Shown here: positions 46,846 to 59,027 of the stretch, piece after piece
Numbering within the stretch: the stretch's first letter is position 1
Layout of the letters: every line of letters begins with the position of its first letter
From: Coffea arabica
Lineage: Eukaryota; Streptophyta; Magnoliopsida; Gentianales; Rubiaceae
NCBI RefSeq assembly: GCF_036785885.1
Contig: NC_092323.1
Span: forward strand, 28,652,501 to 28,716,500
DNA length: 64,000 nucleotides
Reading direction: 5' to 3'
Notes under the pieces: generated by a model
What the model was told of the DNA's origin: nothing
The model's input: only the letters and a program-made list of their open reading frames with translations
Databases searched by the model: none
Translations under genes and position numbers: made by a program

Positions 46846-49800
46846 TTAAGATGATTTTTCGATTATTCCTAATTTTGATCTTAGATGAATGAACTGTTCT
46901 AATGGCAAAGCTTTCGTAAAAATATCAGCAAATTGATCTTTAGAACAAACATAATTTACACAAATTTCACCTTTTTGAACAAGATCACGAATAAAGTGAT
47001 GCTTTATATCTATGTGCTTTGTCCTAGAATGATGAATAGGATTTTTGGTCAAATTGATAGCACTAGTATTATCACAGAATACAGGCATGCAGTCATACAA
47101 CAATCCAAAATCATTCAAAGTGTGCTTCATCCATAGAAGTTGAGCACAACATGCACTAGCGGCAATATATTCCGCCTCGGTGGTAGACAAAGAGATTGCA
47201 CATTGTTTCTTGCTAAACCAAGAGACTAAACAATTTCCAAGAAAATGACAAGTTCCACTCGTACTCTTTCTATCCACATGACAACCTCCAAAATCAGCAT
47301 CCGAATAACCATATAGAGCAAACTCATTAGATCTAGCATACCAAAGACCATAGTCTAATGTACCTTTCAAATACCTAAAAATTCTTTTTACAGCATTCAA
47401 ATGTGATTCTTTTGGACAAGATTGAAATCTAGCACACAAGCAAACAGCAAACATAATATCAGGTCTACTTGCGGTTAAATAAAGTAGGCTTCCGATCATA
47501 CCTCTATAATGCTTTTCATCCACATGATTACCTTCTTCATCTTTGTCAAGCTTTGTAGAAGTGCACATTGGAGTTCCAACTTGTTTTGAGTCCTCCATGC
47601 CAAACCTTTTCAGCAATTCCTTGGTATATTTTGCTTGATTTATAAAAATTCCCTCAAGAGCTTGATGTATTTGAAGTCCAAGGAAGAAATTTAATTCTCC
47701 CATCATACTCATTTCAAATTCATTTTGCATAGTGGTGGAAAACTCCTTACATAGATACTCATTAGTAGCACCGAAAATGATATCATCAACATATATTTGC
47801 ACAATAAGAAGGTCTTTCAACACATGCTTAGTAAAAAGTGTGGTGTCCACAACACCCCTTTTGAAACCTTTTTCAATCAAGAACCCACTTAATCTTTCAT
47901 ACCAAGCTCTTGGAGCCTGTTTTAAACCATATAAAGCTTTAGATAGTTTAAACACATGACTTGGAAATTTTGTATTTTCAAAACCGGGGGGTTGATCCAC
48001 ATATACTTCTTGATCAATAAAACCATTTAAAAAAGCACTTTTAACATCCATTTGAAACAATTTGAAGCCTTTAAAGCATGCAAACGCAAGAAGCATTCTA
48101 ATAGATTCTAATCTTGCTACGGGAGCAAATGTTTCATCAAAATCAATTCCTTCTTCTTGTGCATATCCTTTAGCAACTAATCTGGCTTTATTTCTTACAA
48201 CAACACCTTTATCATCTAACTTATTTCTAAAAATCCACTTTGTGCCAATGATAGGCTGATTTTGAGGTCTATCAACAAGTGTCCAAACTTCATTTCTTTC
48301 AAATTGATTAAGTTCCTCTTGCATTGCCAAAATCCAGTTTTCATCCTTTAAAGCATCATTGACATTTTTGGGTTCAAAAAGAGACACTAAAGCAAAATTG
48401 TCAATCAATGTTCTAGATGAGGAACGAGTGTTTACCTTCTCGGATGGATCACCAATTATAAGCTCTTTTGGATGATTTTGGCTGAATTTCCAAGCCTTGG
48501 GAAGATCTTTGAGTGGATCATCATTTTTGTCTTCATCTTCCTCTTCTTGATCATTATGAACTTCATTTTCCATTTCAGTTGCTGCTGGTTTAGAACTTCC
48601 TTCATTTCCAATTGACAGCTTTTCCATTCCTGCTCGAACACCTACATCATCATCCTCACACGGACTTTTGGAATTATCATCATTGGTTTCATCAAATGTT
48701 ATATGTATAGCTTCTTCAATCACAAGAGTTCTTCTATTAAAAACTCTATATCCTCTTTTATTCTCACAATACCCCAAAAATATTCCTTCATCAGATTTTT
48801 TATCAAACTTACCAAGATGTTCCTTTAGATTCAAAATAAAACATTTACAACCAAATACTTTGAAATAACCAACTGTAGGTTTCTTATCAAAAATCAGCTC
48901 ATAAGGAGTTTTCTTTAAGATAGGTCTCAAGAGAATTCTATTCATCACATAACATGCAGTGTTTACCGCTTCAGCCCAAAGATATTTAGGCAACCTACAT
49001 TCATTTAACATAGTTCTAGCAGCCTCTTGGAGAGTCCTGTTTTTCCTTTCTACAACACCATTTTGCTGTGGAGTTCTTGCAATAGAAAACTCATGAGTTA
49101 TGCCATTATGATCACAAAATTCTGGAAAACCACAATACTTGAATTCTGTTCCATTATCACTTCTAATTCTAACAATTTTTAATCCAAACAGATTTTGCAC
49201 TTTAGCAAACAATGAAGTGAAATTCTTGAATGCATCATCCTTATGAGCAAGAAATATTACCCAAGTGTATCTAGAATAATCATCTACAATCACAAAACAG
49301 TACTTCTTACCACCCAAGCTAGAGATTTGAGTAGGGCCAAATAAGTCAAGATGCAAGAGTTCTAAAGGTTTGGAAGTAGATACACACTTCTTTGGTTTAA
49401 AAGAAACTTTTGTTTGCTTTCCAAATTGACATGCATCACATATTTTATCCTTTTCAAAACTGATTTTTGGCAAGCCTCTAACTAGCTCCTTTTTCGAAAT
49501 TTCCTTTAGTAACTCCATGTTAAAATGACAAAGTCTTCTATGCCACAACCAAGGATCTTCATTTGAAGCTTTAAGACATTTTAAGCTAGAAGAATCAATT
49601 TTATTAAGAATCACAATATATATGTCGTTGAACCTCTTACCTTTGAACACAACATTGTATTTGGAATCAATCACAATGCATTCATGCTTTCTAAACAATA
49701 CATTCAAGTCTTTATCACACAATTGACTGACACTAAGCAAATTATAACTCAAGTTATCAACTAAGAGCACATTATGAACAAAAGTTTCACCATCCTTACC

Positions 49801-51710
49801 AACATCACCTATTCCAATTGTTTTAGCTTTCACATCATCACCAAATGTCACTTTTCCACTTGATCTTGATTTCAGCTTTATGAACAAAGCGGGATCACCG
49901 GTCATATGCCGTGAACAACCGCTATCAATGAACCATTTGGACTTGTGTGAGCATTTTTCCTGAAAAGAGAAAGTGTTTGGTACCCATTTTAATTTTTGGG
50001 TCCATAATAGTTAGCATTATATCTAACTAGCCACATGCATTTCATCCCTTTGTTCAGATTTCTTTTCACATAGCAATCACTTTTCAAATGCCCTCTTTGA
50101 CAACAAAAATCACACATAATGGAAGAGTCCTTAACATGTACTGGTTTGACATATCTTAATCCACCTTTTCTATATGTTGTGAAACCATGTGCATTTTTGT
50201 TGTGTGCAAATGTTCTTTGAAAAATAGTAGGATGTGTAGGTGACATGTACCTTTTGATAAACTCCTGCTTCCTTGCTTTCAAAGTCTCATCCAAGTTGTC
50301 CATTCTCCTTTTTAAATCACCATGTCTTTCGTTCAGCATTTTACAAATATTTGTCTTTCTATCAAGCTCATTCTGAACATCAAATCCGGCTCTTACAAGA
50401 CATTCATTGTCAGTTTTTAGTTGTTTATTTTGTTGAAGGAGACATGCATTTTCATGAATGAGAAAAGCAATTTTCTATTTTAGCTGTTTGTTCTTATCAT
50501 AAGATTCCTTCAAAGCATTATGCAGTTTTTCAACAAAGGATTCAAGATCATCATCTTCTTCTTCATCACTTTCAGATTGAGAGTGTATGAGAGTTACCTC
50601 ATTATCTCCAATAGCCATGAAGGCCATTTGAGCTGATTCTTCCTCTTCTTCAACTTCCCCTTCAGAGTTGCATTCATTCCAAGTAATCTGGAAGTTGTTG
50701 AATCTTGGCTTTCGATCAGCTTTTCCATCTTTCATTTTCTTCATGGGGCATTCGTTTGCATAGTGTCCAGGCTGTCCACATTCATAGCATTTGTCCACTT
50801 GCTTCTTGTTGAATTCTTGTTTTCCTTTGTTCCTTGCATTTGATGAATAATTTTGGAATTGATTGTTAGGTCCTCCCTTTCTGAACTTTCTTTTATTCAA
50901 GATTCTTTTGAAGCCTCTTGTGATGAGAGCAAGATCATTATCATCACCATCCGAATCTTCATCATCCAAGTGAGCTGGATCATCTTCACTTTGAGTAGTC
51001 TTTAGAGCAATATTTCTTTTTGCTCTAGCATCCTCTTCCTCCTGCACTTTAGATTTCAGTTTTAACTCATAAGAGGTTAGTGAGTTAATGATAGATTCAA
51101 TAGGCACAGAACTTAAATCCTTAGCCTCCTCTATTGCAGTCACTTTATTTTCCCATTCTTTGCCCAATGCATTGAGAATTTTTCTGTTCTTCTCTCCCAA
51201 GGTGTACTCTTTGCCCAACACCTCGAGATCTTTGATCAAGTCAGTGAACCTGCAAAACATTTTGTCAATATCCTCAAGAGGTTCAATCTTAAAAGATTCA
51301 TACTTTGTGACCAAGATGGCCTTTCTCTGTTCTCTCACATTGTCACCACCCTCATGGATTTCTCTTAACTTATCCCACATTTCTTTGGCTGATTTACAGC
51401 CTTTCACTCTAATTGATTCATTTGAATCTAAGGCACTATAAAGAACATTCATGGCCTTGGCATTCAATGTGAGGTTAGTCCTGTCTTGAGCATTCATTTC
51501 AGCTCTCATTTTTGGCCGAAGCAGCCCTGTATCTGCATCAAGAAAGTTAGCTTCATGCGGTCCTTCACTCACAATAAACCATAGTTCAATATCAATAGAT
51601 TGTAAAAAGATAATCATCCGTTCTTTCCAGCTAACATAGTTAGAGCCACTGAACATGGGAGGCCTAGTAACAGATTGCCCCTCAACAAACATAGCATGAC
51701 TGGTTGTCAT
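46846..51710 (-). pseudogene. Sirevirus gag-pol polyprotein, nearly intact
   Basis: Gag begins at ATG 51710 (MTTSHAMFVEGQS) with a UBN2-type copia gag region and a CCHC knuckle CYECGQPGHYANEC near residues 300-320. An acidic Glu/Asp-rich coiled region follows. An in-frame TAG at 50475-50477 interrupts it; the frame then continues through a second knuckle (CDFCCQRGHLKSDC) to about 50000. A one-base frame change near 49998 leads into pol: protease DSGCSRHM, GAG-pre-integrase LWHRRLCHFN, integrase zinc ligands then LDLFGP, RSDNGTEF and NGVVERKNR, RT with KWIFRNKLDD and YVDDIIFG, and RNase H with SDADFGG, TTEAEYIAAS and DNTSAINL. It ends at 46846. Protease, integrase, RT and RNase H signatures all look complete. 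Only two breaks separate it from a full polyprotein; one could be a natural recoding site, but with a lone copy I treat both as damage. Confidence 0.9.
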
Positions 51711-51745
51711 CTTTACTCCAAGCCGTTAGAGCTTAATCTCAAGGA

Positions 51746-51763
51746 GACCAAGCTCTGATACCA
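51746..51763 (-). other. Sirevirus primer-binding site, initiator-Met tRNA type
   Basis: On the minus strand TGGTATCAGAGC begins two bases inside the 5' LTR boundary, an exact match to the usual initiator-Met primer site. Confidence 0.92.
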
Positions 51764-51765
51764 AT

Positions 51766-53042
51766 TGTAAGTCCCACAGACAACCAAGAGGGGGGGTGAA
51801 TTGGTTTGATTAAAATCTTAACCAAGTTTATGCACTTTTTCTTTAATGAAAATTTACCTTCCTTTTTAGTAATGATCAACCAAGTAGATTAGAAGACAAT
51901 AGCAATATTGATCAGAGAAGCAAGTTTAGATAAGCAATGAAGATTTTATTAAACAGAAATGTAAAATAGAGAAACAAACCAAGTGTCTACCAAGCTTTAC
52001 CCAAACTTGAAGACCAAACACTAGGAAGAGCAACTTCTCTTTGATGAACGAAGATCAACTAGATGTACAATGGAGGGAGCACTTCCTCCTTGCCCTAAGC
52101 CTCACTTAGTCAAGCTAGGAAGTTTTACAATCACTCAGAAAACCCTCAACAAAGCTACACTAAAGATCCTTTCAACCACAAAAGAAATGCTCAACAGAAA
52201 TTCACACCACTTTAAAACAAATCTGCTTTGGAGACTATTTTCTGGCTAAAATATCTCACTAGATCTTGTAAACAAAGTGTGCCAAAGTTGCTACTTCGTT
52301 CAGACCAGTTTGATTTTAAAGGGAACCAGAAATGGGCTTCATCAATGCTTCCAACGGATAGAAGGCAGCTGAAGAGTCAACTAGCCGTTGGGGCTGTCGG
52401 ACGTCCGACGATCAAATTATCATCCGAACCAATCGTCCGATGGCATCCAAGTTGACGTTCGGACGTCCGATGCGTCTTGATCGTCCGACACCGCAGCGTC
52501 CGATCGTAGGCAGAGAGTTGGCAAGTCAGCTTGGAATTTTTCGGACGTCCGATGCGGTTGATGAGCGTCCGATGGCAAGCGTCCGATCCTTCCGGACGTC
52601 CGATGCTTCCTCACGAGCGTCCGACAGAGCTTCCTTCTTGATGCTCTTTATCCTTTCGGACGTCCGACAGATTCCTTTCGGCCGTCCGACGTGAGTATCC
52701 TGTTTTTGCTTCTTCTTTTGGTTGAAATGCATTTCATGACCTATTCATACCTGATTCTTTGATATGTAAAGACACTTATAATCGAAGAAGGTTAGATATA
52801 TTTCAAAATACCAAGAATAGCAAAATTGTCATACTTAAAGGACAGTATCTTTGATTGGAACAAAACAATGACTAAATTCATTCATTTTATTCCAATCTTG
52901 TTTGCCACATCCAAAGCAACGTAGTCAGGAGATAAACGAACATATGCTTTCTTTGTTCCATCAGACCTGATCAAAGTGTTCACTTTCTTGGTTAGTATAA
53001 ACATTTCAAATTACTTTGTGATCATCAAAACCAAGAATAACA
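51766..53042 (-). repeat. 5' LTR of the Sirevirus
   Basis: 1277 bases, the partner of 43054-44331. It carries the same palindrome cluster (about 52398-52690). Differences from the other LTR seen by eye: GGGGGGCG versus GGGGGGG near the start, AATAAAG/AACAAAG, GATTCC/GCTTCC, TATCG/TATCA and ATACAT/ATATAT. Confidence 0.95.
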
Positions 53043-53249
53043 GATTTATTAAAACCTTTTCCTCCTCGTATTTGGGTTGGCAACAGTGATTGATGGATTT
53101 TGGTAGCCCTTAATCCCGGAATCTATCGCTATATACTGCGGTCATTGTTTTCGGATGGGACATATTGAGGATTCTTGTCATATCCTGAATCCCTAGCTTA
53201 ACCAATCCTAACCCTTGGGTTGATTAATAGAGATCTCTTCACTTGATCC

Positions 53250-54244
53250 TTCACCATCATCATCCCTGATAATCTCACCACTTGGTAAGATGATCATAGC
53301 TCGCGAATTAGGGCACTGACTAGTCATGTGTCCATGTCCTTGGCAATTAAAATATTTATTGTCACGAAATTGAATGTAGATGCATCATGGCTAAATTTCG
53401 AAGCAAGCTTCAAATTTGCTTCTGGAAGTTCTTGTCTTGGCCTTGAAGGTGTAGAACTGGCCGAGAGCTTTTCTTTACTCTTTGGTGTTATAGGTCGGGT
53501 TATAGGGGAAGTATAGCTTAGAGAATACCATCCTTGACCCTTCCACTTGAGCCTCCGCTCAATTTTGATAACTTTCTCCACCAAGTCACTAAGCTCCACA
53601 TATTTTTGCAACTCAACAAACTTAGCTATCTCAGGTCTTATTCCATTCAAGAACCTTGCCGTAGTTGCTTCCCTATCTTCATTAATGTCAGCCTGCACCA
53701 TAGATATCTCCATATCTTTGAAATAATCCTCAACACTACGCTCTCATTATGTCAAGATTTGTAACTTTTGGAATAAGTCTTGATGATAGTGACTAGGCAC
53801 AAACCACTTCCTCATAATGTGTTTCAATTTAGCCCATGTACTAACTATTAGCTTACCACATCTTCTCCTACTAGTCGATAGTTGGTCCCACCACACAATG
53901 GCGTAATCAGTGAATTCAACGATAGCAAACTTAACTTTCTGCTCCTTGGAATATGTATTGCAATCAAACACCAATTCAATCCTTCTTTCCCACTCAAGAT
54001 ACACATCCGAATCAGACTTGTCATGGAAAGGTGGAATTTTCATTTTGATACCCTTTATAGCATCTCCAATTGGTCTAGTGTTTCTCCTTGAGCATCTTTG
54101 TCGAAAGTCATTCTCGGAGTTAGAATCACTAAAGTCATGGGGTTGATGTCCCCTATGGCTTCTACTACCTCCACAGCTGCCTTTGGACCTTCCATGAGAT
54201 TTTTCCAATTTATCCATCCATTCAAGAAGGGACTTTATTGTCAT
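53250..54244 (-). pseudogene. gag of the truncated gypsy element
   Basis: Capsid precursor. ATG at 54244 (MTIKSLLEWMDKLEKSHG), then a basic Ser/Arg-rich segment and the Retrotrans_gag region (IKMKIPPFHDKSDSDVYLEWERRIE near 54060-53985, given here only as location; key piece YLEWERRIELVFD). Two adjacent stops, TAA TGA, lie at about 53744-53749. The frame then continues in phase as ERSVEDYFKDMEI and through a region matching the CRM-like gag (INEDREATTARFL versus VEDREATMVRFL). Near 53324-53390 a one-base frame change precedes the zinc knuckle, whose first cysteine is a tyrosine (KYFNCQGHGHMTSQC). Not functional. Confidence 0.8.
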
Positions 54245-55713
54245 GGTTATTCGCTATTGAAAATCTCAAATTAGAGCTTCAATTCGAAATGTAGAGTCAA
54301 CAGCTCGAATTTCCCCCTCATGAGACATGGCTTAGTTATATTTGTAAGAAATGTTAGTGGAAATAGAGAAAATTCGCCTCACACACTCCTTCCCGTATTT
54401 CACTCTCATGCTTATGTATCACACAAGTGCATGAATCTCTATAATAATCTCACCAATTCCCTCAATGGTCCTTGAGTAATCCCCTTAAAGAAATTAGAAC
54501 CTCTTAAAAGTGTTTCAAATCAACTTACCAATTGAGAACCTCGTACATGCAGCAAATTTGAAAGCAATATGATGAGGATTTAAGACCCAAAGAGACATGC
54601 GATTATGTTGAAATTTACACAAAACTATGGCTAAAAACTTGACTCAAATGGACTGATTACAAATTCGGACCTAATAACTAAGGAACAAAGAAATCTGAAT
54701 GGAACTAAGGAAAAGCTTTATTGTTAGCTAAAGAGGAATCAAAGCTGATTTGGGTTGTTAGCTGACTTTTGACTCGAATTAACTGAATAAAAAAATGATT
54801 CAACAGTAGATTAATGCCACTGGAATATAAGGAAATTTGGTTAGGCAGCAAGACATTTTAACAGAAATTTTTGGGAGCCTAGAAAACTGTTTACCCCAAG
54901 CTGGAAATTATTGCTCGAAATATGATTTAAATGAAAGAATATTTTTGGACAGCAACATTTCAATTTGGTCCCTCTTTTCCCACTGATTTTTGGATTTAGG
55001 AATTTGTTATTTCCAAATCTACCAGGAATAGATAGCAAAACTTAGGAAAACCTCACTAGGCTATTTCGTTTCTGTTTTTCTTTTGGAAACCTGAATCTGA
55101 TTCTTGCTTTCTTTCTTTCTTGTTTCCTTTTCTTTTCTTCCTTTTGCAATCGGATGCAAAATGCAAACAATATTTTTTGGTACAACAGTCTGCAAACAAT
55201 CCAAAGTCAAGATTTAGAAAGTGCTTTCAAAAATTTTCAAGAACTGAAGATTCAATCTAAGCTATTCAAGAGACCTTAATTTTGGCTCATAAACCTCAAG
55301 AATATGATCAAGAAATTCAAGAAAGTCAAGAATTTGTTCAAGAAACTTGTGAACAAAACAATGCAAGATTCAGACCAACTTGAAAAAGAAATTCCAACCA
55401 AGACAAAAACAAGAATTCTAGGTACGGACTAGAATTTTTCTTTTTTTGTTTCTTCATTTTTGATACTACTCTACTATTCAAGAAACAACACGAAACACAA
55501 AATTCTAGCAAGAAAACATGACTCACCACTAGGAACACACATGGATAGCAAAGGACAACAAGAGTAAACTAGCGACTCAAAGACAAAAAACCCTAGCAAC
55601 TCAAAATTGGAAAAACACAAAAATCTGAATTGGAAAAACAAGAAAAAACCTGACTCTAAACACAAAAAGAAAAGGGATATAACCTGGTATTGTCAACCAG
55701 CTCTGATGCCAGA

Positions 55714-56499
55714 TGATGCAAAACTCGTCAAAGAAGAAACCATATTCACAAGCTCCAGACCTAGACGATTAATATCTACAGTTTGACAACGGAAAACTTG
55801 ACCCTAATTAATCCTAGAGGTCATGAACATGTTGATAAAATTTCAACCCATAACTACTCGTATTAAAGAACCAAATTTATTAGATAGAAGGCACTATAAT
55901 TCAATGTGATCTTGAATTGATAAGCCAAAACTTGAACAATCAAGAAACTCTAAAGTATTCAAGGGGTTGCTTCTAAGAAGCCAAGAGAGAACTCTCTCTT
56001 CACACCAATAGTTCACTGGAAAATATCACTCTTATTCATATCTTGAATAAGAGTTAGACAAGGCTTTATTTATAGTCTTTACAAGATAGAAGTATTCTAA
56101 TCACATATGGAAACAAATTACTATTTTCCTAAAACTCTAACTCGGCTCCACTATAGGTCAACATGACTTGGCCTTTATTTCCTAACCAAGTAACTTAATT
56201 TAGCTCTTAAACCAACTCTTAACTAACGACTAACAAAGTTGGAAATTTAACTAAACAAACGACTAAAGCATTAAATTTGGAACAGCTTCGGGTTGCACTT
56301 CCTTCACTTGTACCAGCATCAATGACTTAATGATAGTTTATATTTCATCAACTAATATAGTTGGAAGCCAAATGAAAACAAACAATTTCAAGAGTTTAAA
56401 CTTGAAACTGGTTCAACTCAAACTTTGGAACAAGCTGAATGTAACATGTTATTGAATCTTCACGGGAAACATGATGCTTGTGAAGTTGGGTTTGCATCA
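55714..56499 (-). repeat. 5' LTR of the truncated gypsy element
   Basis: 786 bases with matching inverted ends TGATGCAAA and TTTGCATCA. The adjacent minus-strand TGGCATCAGAG (55701-55711) is an initiator-Met-type primer site. Its GAGAGAACTCTC region resembles the same part of the CRM-like LTRs (GAGAGTTCTCTC near 27775). Confidence 0.82.
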
Positions 56500-58395
56500 T
56501 GCATGCCAAAGCTTTATTACAAAAAGCCATCAAAAATTGGAATAAAAGGATGACACGTATTATAAGATGAATCACGGTTCCCCCAAAAAAGATATGAAAT
56601 TGTTCAGGAGTAATAGTAGCAAAGAAATCATGCAGATTATAATCCTTAAAGCAACTAAAAATGTCATAAATTAGTAAGTCATTGTCATGAATGCAACTTC
56701 TAGTACCTTTAGATTAGATGAAAGTTTGTAAACTTGCTCTTTTTACCCTGCTTCCTTCTACTACAATTTTGCAAGAGAAAATGCTAAGTAGATCTTCAGC
56801 TGGTCAGTAAGGAATTAGACCTTCAACTCCAGTAATTTTGAAAAAAAAAATGATAAAACAGAATGATTTTCTTGTTATACAAAATTTGAAAAATTTCTTA
56901 AACCATCTAGGGAAAAAATATGCAATAATTTACCAACTAGTCCAAACTTAGGCTTTTTTGGGGAGTAGCAATCAAAATAGAAGCCATTGGATGTATAGTC
57001 AAGGCGAATATAACACAGACACATTAAATATTTAAACGTTATAAAAGAAAGTAAACCAGGATTAGGATGAGCAGTAGTAAGTGGTAAGGATAAAACTATA
57101 GTTTACTAAATAAAAGAATCCAAACTACTAAATAAGTATTTTCTATTTCGAGGAAATAGCGATTCAAAGACTGTAGTTTATTAAGACAAGTTTGACCAAT
57201 AGGATTGAGAAGAAAGAAACCTATCTTTATGGGCTACAACAATTCAATCTTTGTTCCAGGCCAGAAAATGGACAGGACACTAGTGTATAGGAAAGCTAAA
57301 GCATGAGAGTACATAACACGAAAACTGCCAAAAATGAAAATAAGAGCATGACAATTAATAGAAGATAACATATGGCTAAAAATAGTTGCACTCAGAATAG
57401 GATTGGATCATCTTACTTGCGTGTGAAACCAGTGCCAGGATGCATTTAATTCATTTTAACTGCCCAATCCACATAAACTCAACCAGATGCACCTAATTCA
57501 TTTTATAGTCCCACATTCATTCAGCATCTAAAAATCATTGCAAAAAAGCCAACCTTTGTATTTCTCTTTCTCATTTTCCAAACCATATAGATACCAGATA
57601 CCAAAACAAATGAAACTAGACATGAATAAACTCATGTCAATGAGAACCTAATATAAAATCTTTTTAACACTTTGAGACACATATAACCCCTCTACTTTCA
57701 TCTTATTCAGAATCATGGTTTCAAATTTTTGCATTGCAGCTTTTGTCCCAGAATCATAGACACCAAAACTAGTTACAATCCAACCATGTCAATGCAATGT
57801 GCTAGCAAATGAAAGCTATCGGTCAAATGGACTTTCATATACTAAGAATGAATTTGCCTAACCTTGAAATGTCCATTGTCTATTTTAAAAACTAATGCCT
57901 AGAACAAATTTGAAGCAAACTGGAAAAGCACTGCAAATTCAAAGAAGAAAAAGAACGAACCATAAAACCACTAAAAATTCAACTAAGAAAAAGTGGTAGA
58001 TCACAAGTATTTTGCTTGAGGCGATGCTTTGTGATGCCTTGGAATGATGCAATTGTACTTGCTTGAGACCTTCTTTCTCCCACAATGATTGCATGTAAGA
58101 AGTTACTTACATGATAATTATTTTAAAAAAATTACTAGGATCAGCCTCTATGATATCAAATTTCCCTTAAACTAGTTAATTAACAAGGATGAGTAAAAGT
58201 AAACTTGATTTATGCATGTGATCTTTAGCTTCATTGATGATATAACTATGTTATGCTAATCAAGAAGGTCAGTCAATTCAAAGCAACAATCCCCATAATT
58301 AACAGCATTTACTAGAGCTATATAGCATAGACGCTCACGTTATTAAGTGTCCTAATGCAAAATTAAAATTTAAGGTATAGCAACTCAAAGATGAT
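56500..58395. other. AT-rich spacer, nothing recognised
   Basis: About 1.9 kb without an open frame longer than 60 codons, a recognisable repeat end or an RNA gene. It may be old, unrecognisable transposon sequence. Confidence 0.55.
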
Positions 58396-58560
58396 TGATC
58401 GACCAATTCCTGCAAGTGTATAGGGTCAACCGTAGTAATATTTAACTGGAGTATTCTAGGGTCAAATCCACAGGGATGAGTTAATTTTGTACTTTAATTA
58501 TTCTAAAATAACAAAATTAAAATTCAAGGAGTGGTATATTCTAACTAAACAATACAATGA

Positions 58561-58794
58561 TAGTCAATTCAAATGAAATAGTGGTGAGAAAATAATAGAC
58601 ACGACCCTAAGGTTTTAAGTTTTAATCCAGAATTTGAACCAATTATCTAGTTAATTTGCTAATAAACCATGAATGCATAGTCAATTGAAATAAAATAGTG
58701 GTGAGAAAACAATAGACGCAACCCTAAGGTTTTAGGTTTTAATCCAAAGTTTGAACCAATTATCTAATTAATTTGTTAACAAACCATGAATACA
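58561..58794 (+). repeat. 117-bp tandem duplication in the LTR
   Basis: Two copies (58561-58677 and 58678-58794) starting TAGTCAATT and containing ACCCTAAGGTTTTA and CCAATTATCTA. About ten differences separate them, so it is older than the 48-bp duplication at 15271. The homologous stretch near 35840-35950 has one copy. Confidence 0.8.
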
Positions 58795-59027
58795 TCACAT
58801 AATTGTAGTTTATATTACCTCTCGATACATTTAAAGTGTGCATAATTAAATCCTATGTCTTTCTCGAGATCGCAAGTATTCAATCAAACCTTTTAAGAAC
58901 TTTGATGATATAAGTTCGTCATACATATCCTAATCTACTCTTGTGATTAGGCTAAGTATATTATCTATCTAGTGCACGATTATATATCCCTTCTCAGTTC
59001 AATACAAACCCTAAGAGCATGTCTATG

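Larger units (their letters stand above)
43054..53042 (-). mobile_element. Young Sirevirus (Ty1/copia) with gag-pol and a third ORF
   Basis: Minus-strand LTR retrotransposon of 9989 bases with an exact 5-bp duplication GATTT (43049-43053 and 53043-53047). In transcription order: 5' LTR 51766-53042, primer-binding site, gag, pol (protease-integrase-RT-RNase H, the copia order), third ORF, several purine tracts, 3' LTR 43054-44331. A third ORF after pol and repeated purine tracts are established Sirevirus traits. The LTRs show only four substitutions and one single-base length change by eye. It interrupts a LINE ORF1 relic. Confidence 0.95.
42436..53196 (+). pseudogene. LINE ORF1 (DUF4283 + zinc knuckle), split by a Sirevirus
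   Basis: ORF1 of a plant L1 LINE, an RNA-binding protein of the retrotransposition complex. ATG 42436 opens a short frame. After a frame change near 42515 the main part runs to 43053 with DUF4283-like motifs: GKFSKGHPMMEDLRKFL, IGLLDQRHVIIKL, GYPMRVFKWTP, KLPLHYLNKECLFQI and SVARVCVDIDF. The frame is broken at 43053 by the Sirevirus and resumes after 53047 with LLKPFPPRIWVGN. A CCHC knuckle (CGHCFRMGHIEDSC, 53137-53178) and a TAG at 53194 follow. In-frame stops and frame changes in the second half show decay. The ORF2 part is missing; sequence similarity to a gypsy element starts directly after. Confidence 0.82.
53205..56499 (-). mobile_element. Truncated minus-strand Ty3/gypsy: gag, leader and 5' LTR
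   Basis: Read on the minus strand: LTR 55714-56499, primer-binding site 55698-55711, leader to about 54245, and gag 54244 to about 53210. Pol and the 3' LTR are missing. The left border meets LINE ORF1 debris near 53200. Gag and LTR resemble those of the CRM-like element at 27330 (for example MRKWFVPSHYHQDL here and MRKWFVPNHYYRDL there), so the two are related but diverged. No target duplication can be tested with one end gone. Confidence 0.8.
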
